Source: Kutzneria sp. CA-103260 (GTDB lineage: Bacteria; Actinomycetota; Actinomycetes; Mycobacteriales; Pseudonocardiaceae). From it: DNA of 64,000 nt. Below are positions 48,915 to 56,452 of the stretch, in pieces. The notes beneath the pieces were generated by a model. It did no database searches, had not been told where the DNA came from, and worked only from the letters and a program-made list of their open reading frames with translations. A program made the translations under genes and the position numbers. Position 1 is the stretch's first letter; each line of letters begins with the position of its first letter. Where the stretch lies: assembly GCF_018263855.1 (NCBI RefSeq), contig NZ_CP073318.1, positions 11,160,001 through 11,224,000 of the forward strand. Reading direction: 5' to 3'.

Positions 48915-50407
48915 GAACCCAGCTGCGCCAGGAGTTCCGGGCCCCGGTCGAGCAGCCGCTGCTCGGCGAGCCGGCCCAGCTGCCACGCGGCGAGCGCCCC
49001 GGTGAGCACGCCGACCGGCACGGCGAACCAGCCGGCGCCGACGAACAGCAGGATCAGCGACGGCGCCGCGACGGCCGCCAGGGTCAGGATGGCCGCGAAG
49101 CGCACCGCGGCCCGCGAGAACCCCGGTCGGTTGTTGCCCAGGGCAAACGGGTTTTCGCCTTGGGGCACCGGGAAAGGCCAGTAGACCGAGAGCAGGACGA
49201 TGAAGCCGGCCGCGGCGCCGAGCATCGCCGGCAGCACGCCCAGCACCCACGGATAAGCCCAGTCCCGGCCGGTCACGCCGGGCAGGATGACCGCGGCCAG
49301 GATGGCGACCGGTCCGACGATCAGCGCCCACGCCCACTGCCGGCCCCGGATGTCGGCTCGGGCCGCGCCGGGGGTGACGATGGTGTGCCAGACCGAGGTG
49401 CCGTCGTAGCCGTAGAGATTGCTGAGCTGGAGCACGGAGAGTCCGACCACCCAGAGTCCGGCGAACGGCAGCAGGGCTCCGCTGCCGGTGAAGGCCGGAA
49501 TGATCAGTCCGATGAGGATGGACGTGAGCAGGATGGCCCGGCGGCGGGCGTCCCGCCACCACATGTGGAGTTCCTTGCTGATCACCGCGCCCACCGGCGT
49601 TTTCGCCGACCGGCCGCCGGCCTTGGCACGACGGGACGGCGCGATGTTGGTCGGCGGCGTGGTGAGGCGGCGGGTGAGCAGCCGTCCCCAGAGCCACAGC
49701 AGAACACCATCCACAATGGTCAGTCCGAGTAGCGAGCCGGCCACGATCAGCCAGTTTCCGCTGAGGGCCGCGTCGACGGCCGCCGGGCCCCATCCGGTCG
49801 GCAGCCAGAGCAACGGGGAGGCCAGGTCGGAAATGTTCTGCGACAGCGTGGGAAGCAAGGCCTGCCCGGCGTAGCGCAGCGGTAGGTAGGACAGGCCGGC
49901 CATCGCCGCGAGCAGGACGCCGAGGTCCTTGCCGCGCCGGGATCCCAGGGCCGCGCCGATCATGCTGATGACCACCCGGGACAGCAACACCGTGAACGCC
50001 AACGCCAGCACCACGGCGATCACCGCGATGACAGCGGGCAGCACTCCGGTCGTGCCGAAGACCAGGCCGAGGAAAGCGATCGCCGTGGCCACGGGGGCCA
50101 CGCCGGCGAGGGACGCGCCCAGCAGCCCGAAGGCCAGTTTGGTGGGAGACAGGGGCAGCAGGGCGAAGTTCTCGGGGCGCAGGGTCTCGTCGCCGCCGCC
50201 CATGAGGATGGGGCCGACCAGCCAGCCGACCGTCCACACGAGAATCAGCGCGGCCGCGACGGCCGGACCGCCGGTGGCGATGAACCGCAGCGAGAAGACG
50301 CCGGCGACGAGGCCGACGAGGGCGCCCATGACCAGGCTGGAGACCCTCGGACCGGTCAGCGAGTGTGAGAGCACCCGCAGTTTCATGCGGATCAGGACGC
50401 CAACCAC
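48911..50407 (-). CDS. ABC-2-type exporter permease
   Basis: 498 aa from GTG 50407, overlapping the ATPase gene end by 16 nt. About ten to twelve membrane helices (for example 25-47, 55-72, 100-160, 205-250, 300-345, 380-420, 440-480). MRVLSHSLTG-like N-terminus and the large hydrophobic layout match actinobacterial ABC transporter permeases partnered with a CcmA-like ATPase. The exported substrate is unknown. Confidence 0.85.
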   Translation of the reverse strand: MVGVLIRMKLRVLSHSLTGPRVSSLVMGALVGLVAGVFSLRFIATGGPAVAAALILVWTVGWLVGPILMGGGDETLRPENFALLPLSPTKLAFGLLGASLAGVAPVATAIAFLGLVFGTTGVLPAVIAVIAVVLALAFTVLLSRVVISMIGAALGSRRGKDLGVLLAAMAGLSYLPLRYAGQALLPTLSQNISDLASPLLWLPTGWGPAAVDAALSGNWLIVAGSLLGLTIVDGVLLWLWGRLLTRRLTTPPTNIAPSRRAKAGGRSAKTPVGAVISKELHMWWRDARRRAILLTSILIGLIIPAFTGSGALLPFAGLWVVGLSVLQLSNLYGYDGTSVWHTIVTPGAARADIRGRQWAWALIVGPVAILAAVILPGVTGRDWAYPWVLGVLPAMLGAAAGFIVLLSVYWPFPVPQGENPFALGNNRPGFSRAAVRFAAILTLAAVAAPSLILLFVGAGWFAVPVGVLTGALAAWQLGRLAEQRLLDRGPELLAQLGS

Positions 50408-51204
50408 GACAACCCTTCCCCACCACCGGTCCGCCCACCCACCAGATGCACGAACGCCTGCTCCAACGACTGATCCCCCCGCACCTGCGCCACCGGACCA
50501 CTGGCCACCACCCGACCCCGAGTGATCACCGCCACGTGGTCACACAACTTCTCCACCAGATCCATCACATGACTCGACAACACCACCGCCCCACCCGACG
50601 CCACGAACCGCTGCAAAATCGTGCGAATCGTCGACGCCGACACCGGGTCGACGGCTTCGAACGGCTCATCGAGCACCAACAACTTCGGCGCGTGCAACAA
50701 CGCCGTCGCCAACCCGATCTTCTTCCGCATACCCGCCGAGTAGTCGATCACCAGGGTGCGCTCCGCGCTGGTCAACTCCAACACACCCAACAACTCGTCC
50801 GCCCGCGCCGCCACCGTCGCGGTGTCCAAACCGCGCAGCAGACCGGTGTAGGTCAACAACTCCCGGCCGGTCAGCCGCTCCGGCAGGGCCATGCCGTCGG
50901 GCAGCACCCCGACCAGGGCCTTGGCCCGCTCCGGGGACTCCCACACGTCCACCCCGAAGATCCGCACCGACCCGCCGTCCGGACGCAGCAGACCCACCGC
51001 CATCGACAGGGAGGTGGTCTTCCCGGCCCCGTTCGGACCGACCAGGCCGAAAAACGATCCCCGTGGAACCGTCAGCCGCACGTCGTCGACCGCGACCGTG
51101 GCCCCGAACGTCTTACGCAGGCCGGACATCTGCAGCGCCGGGGCCTGCTCCACCGGCTGTTGCCCGTATGTGGGCAGCGGCGGCGCCTCTTGGTCTTCCC
51201 TCAT
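50392..51204 (-). CDS. ABC transporter ATP-binding protein (CcmA-like)
   Basis: 270 aa from ATG 51204 (MREDQEAPPLP). A 20-residue polar leader precedes the ATPase: Walker A GPNGAGKTT near 58-66, a signature-like YSAGMRKKIGLATAL near 158-172, Walker B LLVLDEPFEAVDP, and H-loop VVLSSHVMD. Pairs with the overlapping permease to form an exporter. A long hairpin separates it from the upstream DM13 gene. Confidence 0.92.
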   Translation of the reverse strand: MREDQEAPPLPTYGQQPVEQAPALQMSGLRKTFGATVAVDDVRLTVPRGSFFGLVGPNGAGKTTSLSMAVGLLRPDGGSVRIFGVDVWESPERAKALVGVLPDGMALPERLTGRELLTYTGLLRGLDTATVAARADELLGVLELTSAERTLVIDYSAGMRKKIGLATALLHAPKLLVLDEPFEAVDPVSASTIRTILQRFVASGGAVVLSSHVMDLVEKLCDHVAVITRGRVVASGPVAQVRGDQSLEQAFVHLVGGRTGGGEGLSWLAS

Positions 51205-51222
51205 GCCTGTCGATGCTGCCGG

Positions 51223-51263
51223 GCCCGCACCGGCCGCGGATCCTGCCGCGGGCCGGTGCGGGC
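51223..51263 (-). terminator. Hairpin terminator of DM13 gene
   Basis: Perfect 13-nt arms GCCCGCACCGGCC (51223-51235) and GGCCGGTGCGGGC (51251-51263) with a loop that adds four more pairs. It lies between the DM13 stop (51284) and the ABC ATPase start (51204) on the same strand, so it ends the former or attenuates the latter. Confidence 0.7.
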
Positions 51264-51283
51264 TCGGCCAAAGGTATGACTCC

Positions 51284-51775
51284 TCAGGCCGTGACGGGCG
51301 CCACGCCGAAGCCCACCGAGAACCGATCACACCAGATCAGCACGCTCCTGTACTTCGACACGTCCGTGCCGGCCGGCACGTCGTAGACCTCGTTGCCCTT
51401 GGTCGCCTTCAACGACCCGAGGTCCAGATAGCCGCCCTGGCCGAACGCCGAGTCGCCCGCGTCCTGCGCCTTGTCGGTCAGCCACACGTGCACCGCCGGG
51501 CCGTCGCTGGTGCTGAAGTCCCGCAGCTGCACCACGGCCTTGCCGTCCGCGGTCTTCACCAGCTCGGCCTGGCCGCTGGTGGGGTGCTCCAGCGAGCGGA
51601 AGCTTCCCTTGCCCACCACCGTGTTCGTGCTCTGGGTGGACACCAGCTGCTCGTTGATGGTGCTGCTGGTGAACAGCTTCCACGGCTGGAACGCCCACAG
51701 CGCCAGCGCGGCCAGCACCACGACCACCACCGCCACCGGGACAACAACCTTGCGCCGAGCCAGGAGCGCGCCCAT
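51284..51775 (-). CDS. DM13 domain protein, membrane-anchored
   Basis: 163 aa. One N-terminal membrane helix (about 9-28) and a DM13 domain (about 50-160: GKGSFRSLEHPTSGQAELVKTADGKAVVQLRDF, GPAVHVWLTD, GYLDLGSLKATKGNEVYDVPAG, VLIWCDRFSVGFGVA in blocks). The single Cys in IWCDRFS is the conserved residue thought to take part in redox reactions in DM13 proteins. Extracytoplasmic, function not established; it may be linked to oxidative chemistry at the envelope. Confidence 0.85.
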   Translation of the reverse strand: MGALLARRKVVVPVAVVVVVLAALALWAFQPWKLFTSSTINEQLVSTQSTNTVVGKGSFRSLEHPTSGQAELVKTADGKAVVQLRDFSTSDGPAVHVWLTDKAQDAGDSAFGQGGYLDLGSLKATKGNEVYDVPAGTDVSKYRSVLIWCDRFSVGFGVAPVTA

Positions 51776-51865
51776 CGGACCACCTTCCGCGTTCGGCCGA
51801 CCCCCAATGACCGGCCTTCCCCTTCTGCAACGCGGGGCCGGTGGGGTGGTGATCCCGATCGGACC

Positions 51866-52435
51866 TTACGTGCTGGTGACGGGGAACAGCCCCTCGATCA
51901 GCATCGTCAGGTAGCGCCGGGCGGTCGCCACGCGGTCGGTGTCGGGTCCGCTGTGGACCTGCGCGGCGTAGGCGATGCCGCACATGAGCGGACTGAGGTC
52001 GCCAGGCCCGATGTCGCGGCGGATGGCCCCGGACTCGGCGGCCCGGTCGAGCAGTTCGACGCCGACCGACCACAGCGTGCGCTTGAGTTCGGCCGTGTGC
52101 TCCAGGGCGTCCGTGGCGGCGGCCATGACCACGGGCAGGGACGGGTCGCTGACCTGCGCCTCGACGACGTGCAGCAGGAAGTGCTTCAGGGCGTACCCCG
52201 GGTCACGGTCGGCCAGTGCCTCGCGGCCGTGGGCGACCAGAAGTTCGAGGCACGGGGTGGCGACGGTCTCCAGCAGTGCCTCGGCGGTGGGGAAGTGCCG
52301 GTAGACGGTGCCGACGCCGAGGCCGGTTCGGCGGGCGATGTCGTTGAGCTGCAAGGGTGTGCCCTCGTTGACGAGCTCGCGGGCGGTGGCCACGATCCGG
52401 TCCTGGTTGAGGGCGGCGTCCTTGCGTAGCGGCAT
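51866..52435 (-). CDS. TetR-family regulator
   Basis: 189 aa from ATG 52435 (MPLRKDAALNQDRIVATARELVNEG). HTH about 12-56 (QLNDIARRTGLGVGTVYRHFPTAEALL). C-terminal ligand domain with LEVLDRAAESGAIRRD-like helices. Ten nt after the SDR gene on the same strand. A TGGAT-N5-ATCCG site lies 16-30 nt before its start, and two more lie in the promoter of the SDR gene, supporting autoregulation of the SDR-TetR operon. Confidence 0.92.
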   Translation of the reverse strand: MPLRKDAALNQDRIVATARELVNEGTPLQLNDIARRTGLGVGTVYRHFPTAEALLETVATPCLELLVAHGREALADRDPGYALKHFLLHVVEAQVSDPSLPVVMAAATDALEHTAELKRTLWSVGVELLDRAAESGAIRRDIGPGDLSPLMCGIAYAAQVHSGPDTDRVATARRYLTMLIEGLFPVTST

Positions 52436-52445
52436 GGCCGGCAGT

Positions 52446-53387
52446 CTAACTGGATAGCGCATCCGGATCGCGCTGGGCGACGGGCGCGTGCCGCTCGCTC
52501 AGCCGGCGCACCGCCTCGACCACGCGGGGATCCGTCGCCCTGGGGAACGGCGGCACCGGCGTCGCCTTCGGTCCGATGACCAGGCCCGTGCGGCCGGTCA
52601 GCGACTCGTCGGTGGCCGCCACGATCGACGGCCTGGCCGCCACCGACGCCGGCCCCGACGTCGCCCGCTCGAACGTGCGTCGCACCAGCGGCCACAGGAG
52701 GCGCAGCCCCGGCGAGACGATCCTCGGTTCCCCCATCCGGCCGTCGGTCATGTCCGTCGCCGCCCCGCCCGGGTCCGCCGCGAACACCGACACGGCCGTG
52801 CCCCGCAGCCGTTCCGCCAGGTCCAGCGTGTACGTCAGGTTGGCCAGCTTGGCCCGGCCATACCAGTGGAAGCCGTAGTAGCCGCCGGGCGGCTCCACCT
52901 CGTCGAACACCCGCTTCGCCACTCTCACCGCCCCCGACGTCACGTTCACCACCCGGCTCGGTCCGTGGGCGGCCAGCGTCGGCAGCAGCAGCTCCGTGAG
53001 CAGGTAGGGGGAGAGGTGGTTCACCACGAACGACGCCTCCACGCCGTTCCGGTGCTGTTTGTCCGGGAACATCGCCCCCACGTTGTTGACCAGCACGGTC
53101 AGCGGCTCGTCCAGGGCTGCGATCCGATCGGCCAGGCCGCGGACCTCGTCGAGGGAACCGAGATCCGCGGCGAAGAACCGGGCGGCAGCGGGGATGCCGA
53201 GACCGGCGAGATTGCCGGCGCCGGCGGTCGAGGGCCGGACCGCCGCGTTGATCCGCTCCACCGCCCGCTCTCCCCGTTCTGGATCCCGGCCGACCACGAT
53301 CACCGAGAACCCGGCCTTGGCCAGGCCCAAGGCGGTTTCCAGGCCGATGCCGCCGGTGCCGGCCGTGACCAGGGCTGTCTGTCCCAT
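52446..53387 (-). CDS. Short-chain dehydrogenase/reductase (retinol dehydrogenase-like)
   Basis: 313 aa from ATG 53387, with GGAGGAG upstream. TAGTGGIG at about 9-16 (Thr/Gly-rich cofactor loop), VVGRDPERG suggesting NADP, NNVGAM near 112, VTSGAVR for the catalytic Ser region, and YGRAKLAN for YxxxK. Longer C-terminal region as in retinol dehydrogenase-like SDRs. Natural substrate unknown. First gene of an operon with the TetR regulator; promoter carries two inverted TetR sites. Confidence 0.9.
   Translation of the reverse strand: MGQTALVTAGTGGIGLETALGLAKAGFSVIVVGRDPERGERAVERINAAVRPSTAGAGNLAGLGIPAAARFFAADLGSLDEVRGLADRIAALDEPLTVLVNNVGAMFPDKQHRNGVEASFVVNHLSPYLLTELLLPTLAAHGPSRVVNVTSGAVRVAKRVFDEVEPPGGYYGFHWYGRAKLANLTYTLDLAERLRGTAVSVFAADPGGAATDMTDGRMGEPRIVSPGLRLLWPLVRRTFERATSGPASVAARPSIVAATDESLTGRTGLVIGPKATPVPPFPRATDPRVVEAVRRLSERHAPVAQRDPDALSS
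52451..52465. promoter_or_regulatory. TetR operator, copy 3 (before TetR start)
   Basis: TGGAT AGCGC ATCCG: same 5-bp arms and 5-bp spacing as the two sites at 53403-53460. It covers the last codons of the SDR and lies 16 nt upstream of the TetR ATG, allowing separate control of the repressor. Confidence 0.7.
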
Positions 53388-53402
53388 CGCTCCTCCAGTA
53401 TA

Positions 53403-53460
53403 TGGATAGGTCATCCGCTTACTGGTGGAAACCGTAGCACTTATCCGGATGACCTATCCA
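53403..53460. promoter_or_regulatory. Paired TetR operators in SDR-TetR promoter
   Basis: TGGATAGGTCATCCG (53403-53417) and its exact inverse CGGATGACCTATCCA (53446-53460). Each is itself a TGGAT-N5-ATCCG dyad. The centres are 43 bp apart (four helical turns), a geometry suited to cooperative binding or looping over the SDR promoter, 16 nt before the start. Confidence 0.8.
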
Positions 53461-53574
53461 CTTGTTGCCGGCGTCACTCGGGCGGGTGGTTGGCGGCGGG
53501 TTGTGCCACTGCGTGAAACGGGAGCTCGGGACGCGGCCGATTGATCGTTAGGGTCGGGGCGTGCGGAGAACGGG

Positions 53575-55575
53575 TCAGCGGCCGGCCTGCCAGGCGGCGA
53601 CCTGGAACCGTGAGGTGCAGCCGAGTTTGACCAGCACCCGGTTCACGTGGGTCTCGGCGGTCCGCACGGAGATCACCAGCTTCGCGGCGATCTCCTTGTT
53701 GCTGAGGCCGATGGCCAGCAGTTCGGCGACCTCGGTCTCACGCGAGGTGAGGTCGGACGCGCGCGGGCTGGGGACCACCGGCCGGGGATCGATGGTGTCG
53801 GACCGACGTCTGGCCCCTTCGGCGAAGGCGGCGTCGAAAGCAGCGTCACCGAGGGCCCGGCGTGCGGTTTCGAGGGAGCGGCGGCTCTGCTGCCGGCGAT
53901 GGGCGCTGCCGATCGACTGGTGTTGGACGGACCCGAAGAGCCGGGCGGCCCGGTGATGATCGGCATGGTCGACGGCGATCCACGCCAGCAGTTCGATCGC
54001 CGCGGACTCGCCGAGCGGGTCGCGGCTCGACCGCAGGAGTCGAACCGCTTCGCGCGCATGGACTTCGGCCGGACCGAGATCGCCGGCCGCGTGCACGGCG
54101 GCGGCGCTGGCATACAACGCACGGCCGCGGGCCCAGGTGTCGCCCCGGGTTTCGGCGGCGAGCGACCGCTGGGCCAGTCGCTCAGCCGTGGCGTGATCGC
54201 CGAGGTGGACCAGCGTCACCGCCCACTCGGCCAGCGCCGTGACCAGGTCGGAATCCGCAAGCAGGGCAACACATTCCCCGTATGCGGCCGCCGCCGTGGC
54301 CAGATCCCCCGCGACCAGCGAAGCACCGGCGAAGGCATAGGTGGCCAGGCCTCGCTCCTCGGGATGTCGTGCCTGGGCAAGACTGCGTCGGGCCAGGGCC
54401 AGCGCCCCCGAACCGTCGCCGAGCGCCGCCGCCAGCCGGGCGTCCATCCACAGGTTCGCCGTGTCCTTCGTTGGCCTGGACCGGGCCAGCCAACCGAGTC
54501 CTTCCTCGACGTGCTCGCGCTGCCAGTAGCCGAACAGTGCCTCCGCCATCGCCCGGGCCTTGCCGTCCCCCAGGCTGAACTCCAGCGCCGTCCGCAGATC
54601 GAGATGCTTGTCCCGCAACGCTTCCCGCTTGGCCAGGTCGAGGAAGTGGTCGCGGTGCCGCTCCCGCACCGATGTGGCGCAGGGGTCCACGTCCAGCAAC
54701 GCCAGTCCGAAGCCACGCAGCACGGCGGGCAACCGCAGGCCCCCGTCGGTGCGGAGCACGATCGACCTGTCCACCAAGGCGTCGAGTGGGCTGGTGTCGG
54801 ACGCCACGATCTCAGCCAGTGCCTGATCGAAGCCGTCGGCGAAGACCGACAGGCGCATCCACAGGTCGCGTTCGGCCGGGGTGCACAGGTGGTGGCTGCG
54901 GGCGATCGAGGCGGCCATGGCGCCGCTGCGGTCGAGGGCGGTCGGGTCGGTTTCCAGCCGGCGCAGGATTTCCGCGAGCGGGAGGGTGCGCAGCCAACGG
55001 GCGGTGAGCTCGATGGCCAGCGGCAGTCCGTCGAGCAGGCGGCAGATGCCGGAGACGGTGGCCCGGTTGGCGTCGTCGATCGCGAAGCTGGGGACGACTG
55101 CCCGGGCTCGGTCCTCGAACAGGTGCTCCGCACCGCCGGGATGGGGGAAAGGTCCATGACAGGGCAGCGGCGGCAGGCGCAGGACCTGTTCCCCGGGCAC
55201 GGCCAGGGGATACCGGCTGGTGATGAGCACGCCGGACCCGGGCGTGGTCTCGATGATCGTCCGGACGAGATCGGCGCAGTGGGCGAGCATGTGCTCGCAG
55301 CCGTCCAGGACGAACAGGCGCGCACCGGTGGCGACGGCTGGGGGCCGGTCCGAGGGAGGCCTGGTCACGCCGTCAGGGAGGGAGGCGGGGTGGTCGAAAC
55401 TCAGCCAGGTCACGCCGTCGGGGAAGGCACGGGAGACGCGGTCGGCCAGGCGGCGGGCGAAGCGGGACTTGCCGACGCCGGGTGGGCCGGCGACGGTGAG
55501 CACACGGCCGGGGCCGAGCAGTCGCCGGGCGGCCGCCAGTTCGGTCCGCCTACCGACAAAACTGTTCAGGTACAC
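53575..55575 (-). CDS. ATPase-LuxR large regulator (LAL-like), copy 1
   Basis: 666 aa from GTG 55575, 9 nt after AAGGA; an ATG 39 nt upstream lacks a ribosome site. STAND ATPase: Walker A GPPGVGKS at 30-37, Walker B LFVLDGCEH, sensor LITSRYPL, GLPLAIELTARWLR. A helical-repeat middle region (about 300-560) and a C-terminal LuxR domain (about 600-660: LTSRETEVAELLAIGLSNKEIAAKL, VRTAETHVNRVLVKLG). Resembles the two LuxR-ATPases at 56453 and 59461 in layout. Signal and target genes are unknown. Divergent from the IclR gene at 55769. Confidence 0.88.
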   Translation of the reverse strand: MYLNSFVGRRTELAAARRLLGPGRVLTVAGPPGVGKSRFARRLADRVSRAFPDGVTWLSFDHPASLPDGVTRPPSDRPPAVATGARLFVLDGCEHMLAHCADLVRTIIETTPGSGVLITSRYPLAVPGEQVLRLPPLPCHGPFPHPGGAEHLFEDRARAVVPSFAIDDANRATVSGICRLLDGLPLAIELTARWLRTLPLAEILRRLETDPTALDRSGAMAASIARSHHLCTPAERDLWMRLSVFADGFDQALAEIVASDTSPLDALVDRSIVLRTDGGLRLPAVLRGFGLALLDVDPCATSVRERHRDHFLDLAKREALRDKHLDLRTALEFSLGDGKARAMAEALFGYWQREHVEEGLGWLARSRPTKDTANLWMDARLAAALGDGSGALALARRSLAQARHPEERGLATYAFAGASLVAGDLATAAAAYGECVALLADSDLVTALAEWAVTLVHLGDHATAERLAQRSLAAETRGDTWARGRALYASAAAVHAAGDLGPAEVHAREAVRLLRSSRDPLGESAAIELLAWIAVDHADHHRAARLFGSVQHQSIGSAHRRQQSRRSLETARRALGDAAFDAAFAEGARRRSDTIDPRPVVPSPRASDLTSRETEVAELLAIGLSNKEIAAKLVISVRTAETHVNRVLVKLGCTSRFQVAAWQAGR

Positions 55576-55768
55576 GGAAAATCGTCCTTCACCTCCCGGC
55601 CGACGGTTCACCATTGAGCAGCGCCGCCGCCGACGTCAAACCCGGCCGGACGGTTGCACGCGATCGAGTGACGGCGGCGGGGACGTACGCAGGGCCCAGG
55701 TAGTTCCGCCGATGTGCCGCCCCACCGGCCGATGCCATTCTGCTGAGCATCACTCGACAGTGGGGAAG

Positions 55769-56395
55769 GTGTTCACGCTGACCATAGACACCCTCGTCGA
55801 GCCCCCGGCCACCAGGGCGGTGGAGCGGGCGCTCGGCATCGTGCACGCGGTCGCGGCCCGAGCGACGCCCGCTCGTCTGTCCGACATCGCGCGGGAGGCG
55901 GAGGTCTCCAAGTCGACCGCCCACCGCCTGCTCCGCACCCTGGTCGCGCGGCGTTTCGTGGCCCGGGTGGGCGCCGACTACTCGCTGGGGGACCGCCTGT
56001 TCGAGCTGACCGAGGACCAGACCGACCTCGACGACCTGCGGCAGACGCTGATGCCGTTCCTGGTCGAACTGAGGGAACGAACCGGCGGCGCGGTCGGCGT
56101 GGCGGTGTGCCGCAACGGCCGCATGGTGCACTCCTATCCGTTGCACGACGGGACCAGCTCGGCGCGCGTCGCGGACGCGATCGGGCGGCTTTTCGGGGGC
56201 GAGGCGGTCCAGGGGCGTCGTGACGGCGACACGGACGTGGCCGCCCCGGTGTACGGCCCGGGGAACCAGCTGGTGGCCGGTATCTGGGTGACCGGTCCGC
56301 GCGGCGTGGTCGATCCGGCCGTCGCGGCGGCCGAGGTGGCACGGGTGGCCCGCCTGGCCTCGGCCCATCTGGTCCGGCGCGCGGAACCGGGCTGA
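55769..56395 (+). CDS. IclR-family regulator, copy 1
   Basis: About 208 aa; the start is uncertain (GTG 55769 chosen; no clean ribosome site). Helix-turn-helix at about 18-75: RAVERALGIVHAVAARATPARLSDIAREAEVSKSTAHRLLRTL in parts. The effector domain is short (about 90-205: LRERTGGAVGVAVCRNGRMVHSYP, VAAPVYGPGNQLVAGIWVTGPRG). Its GTG is separated from the divergent LuxR-ATPase by 193 nt and it ends 57 nt before the second LuxR-ATPase, with which it likely forms an operon. Confidence 0.82.
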   Translation: MFTLTIDTLVEPPATRAVERALGIVHAVAARATPARLSDIAREAEVSKSTAHRLLRTLVARRFVARVGADYSLGDRLFELTEDQTDLDDLRQTLMPFLVELRERTGGAVGVAVCRNGRMVHSYPLHDGTSSARVADAIGRLFGGEAVQGRRDGDTDVAAPVYGPGNQLVAGIWVTGPRGVVDPAVAAAEVARVARLASAHLVRRAEPG

Positions 56396-56452
56396 GGTCG
56401 GCCATGATGTCGATGTGAGCATCACTCCGGTCAGGACGCGGAGGTGCGCCCG

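Noticed and set aside
53461..53574. Possible small gene between the SDR operon and the first LuxR-ATPase
   Set aside because: No open frame with ribosome site; only 114 nt of non-coding DNA.
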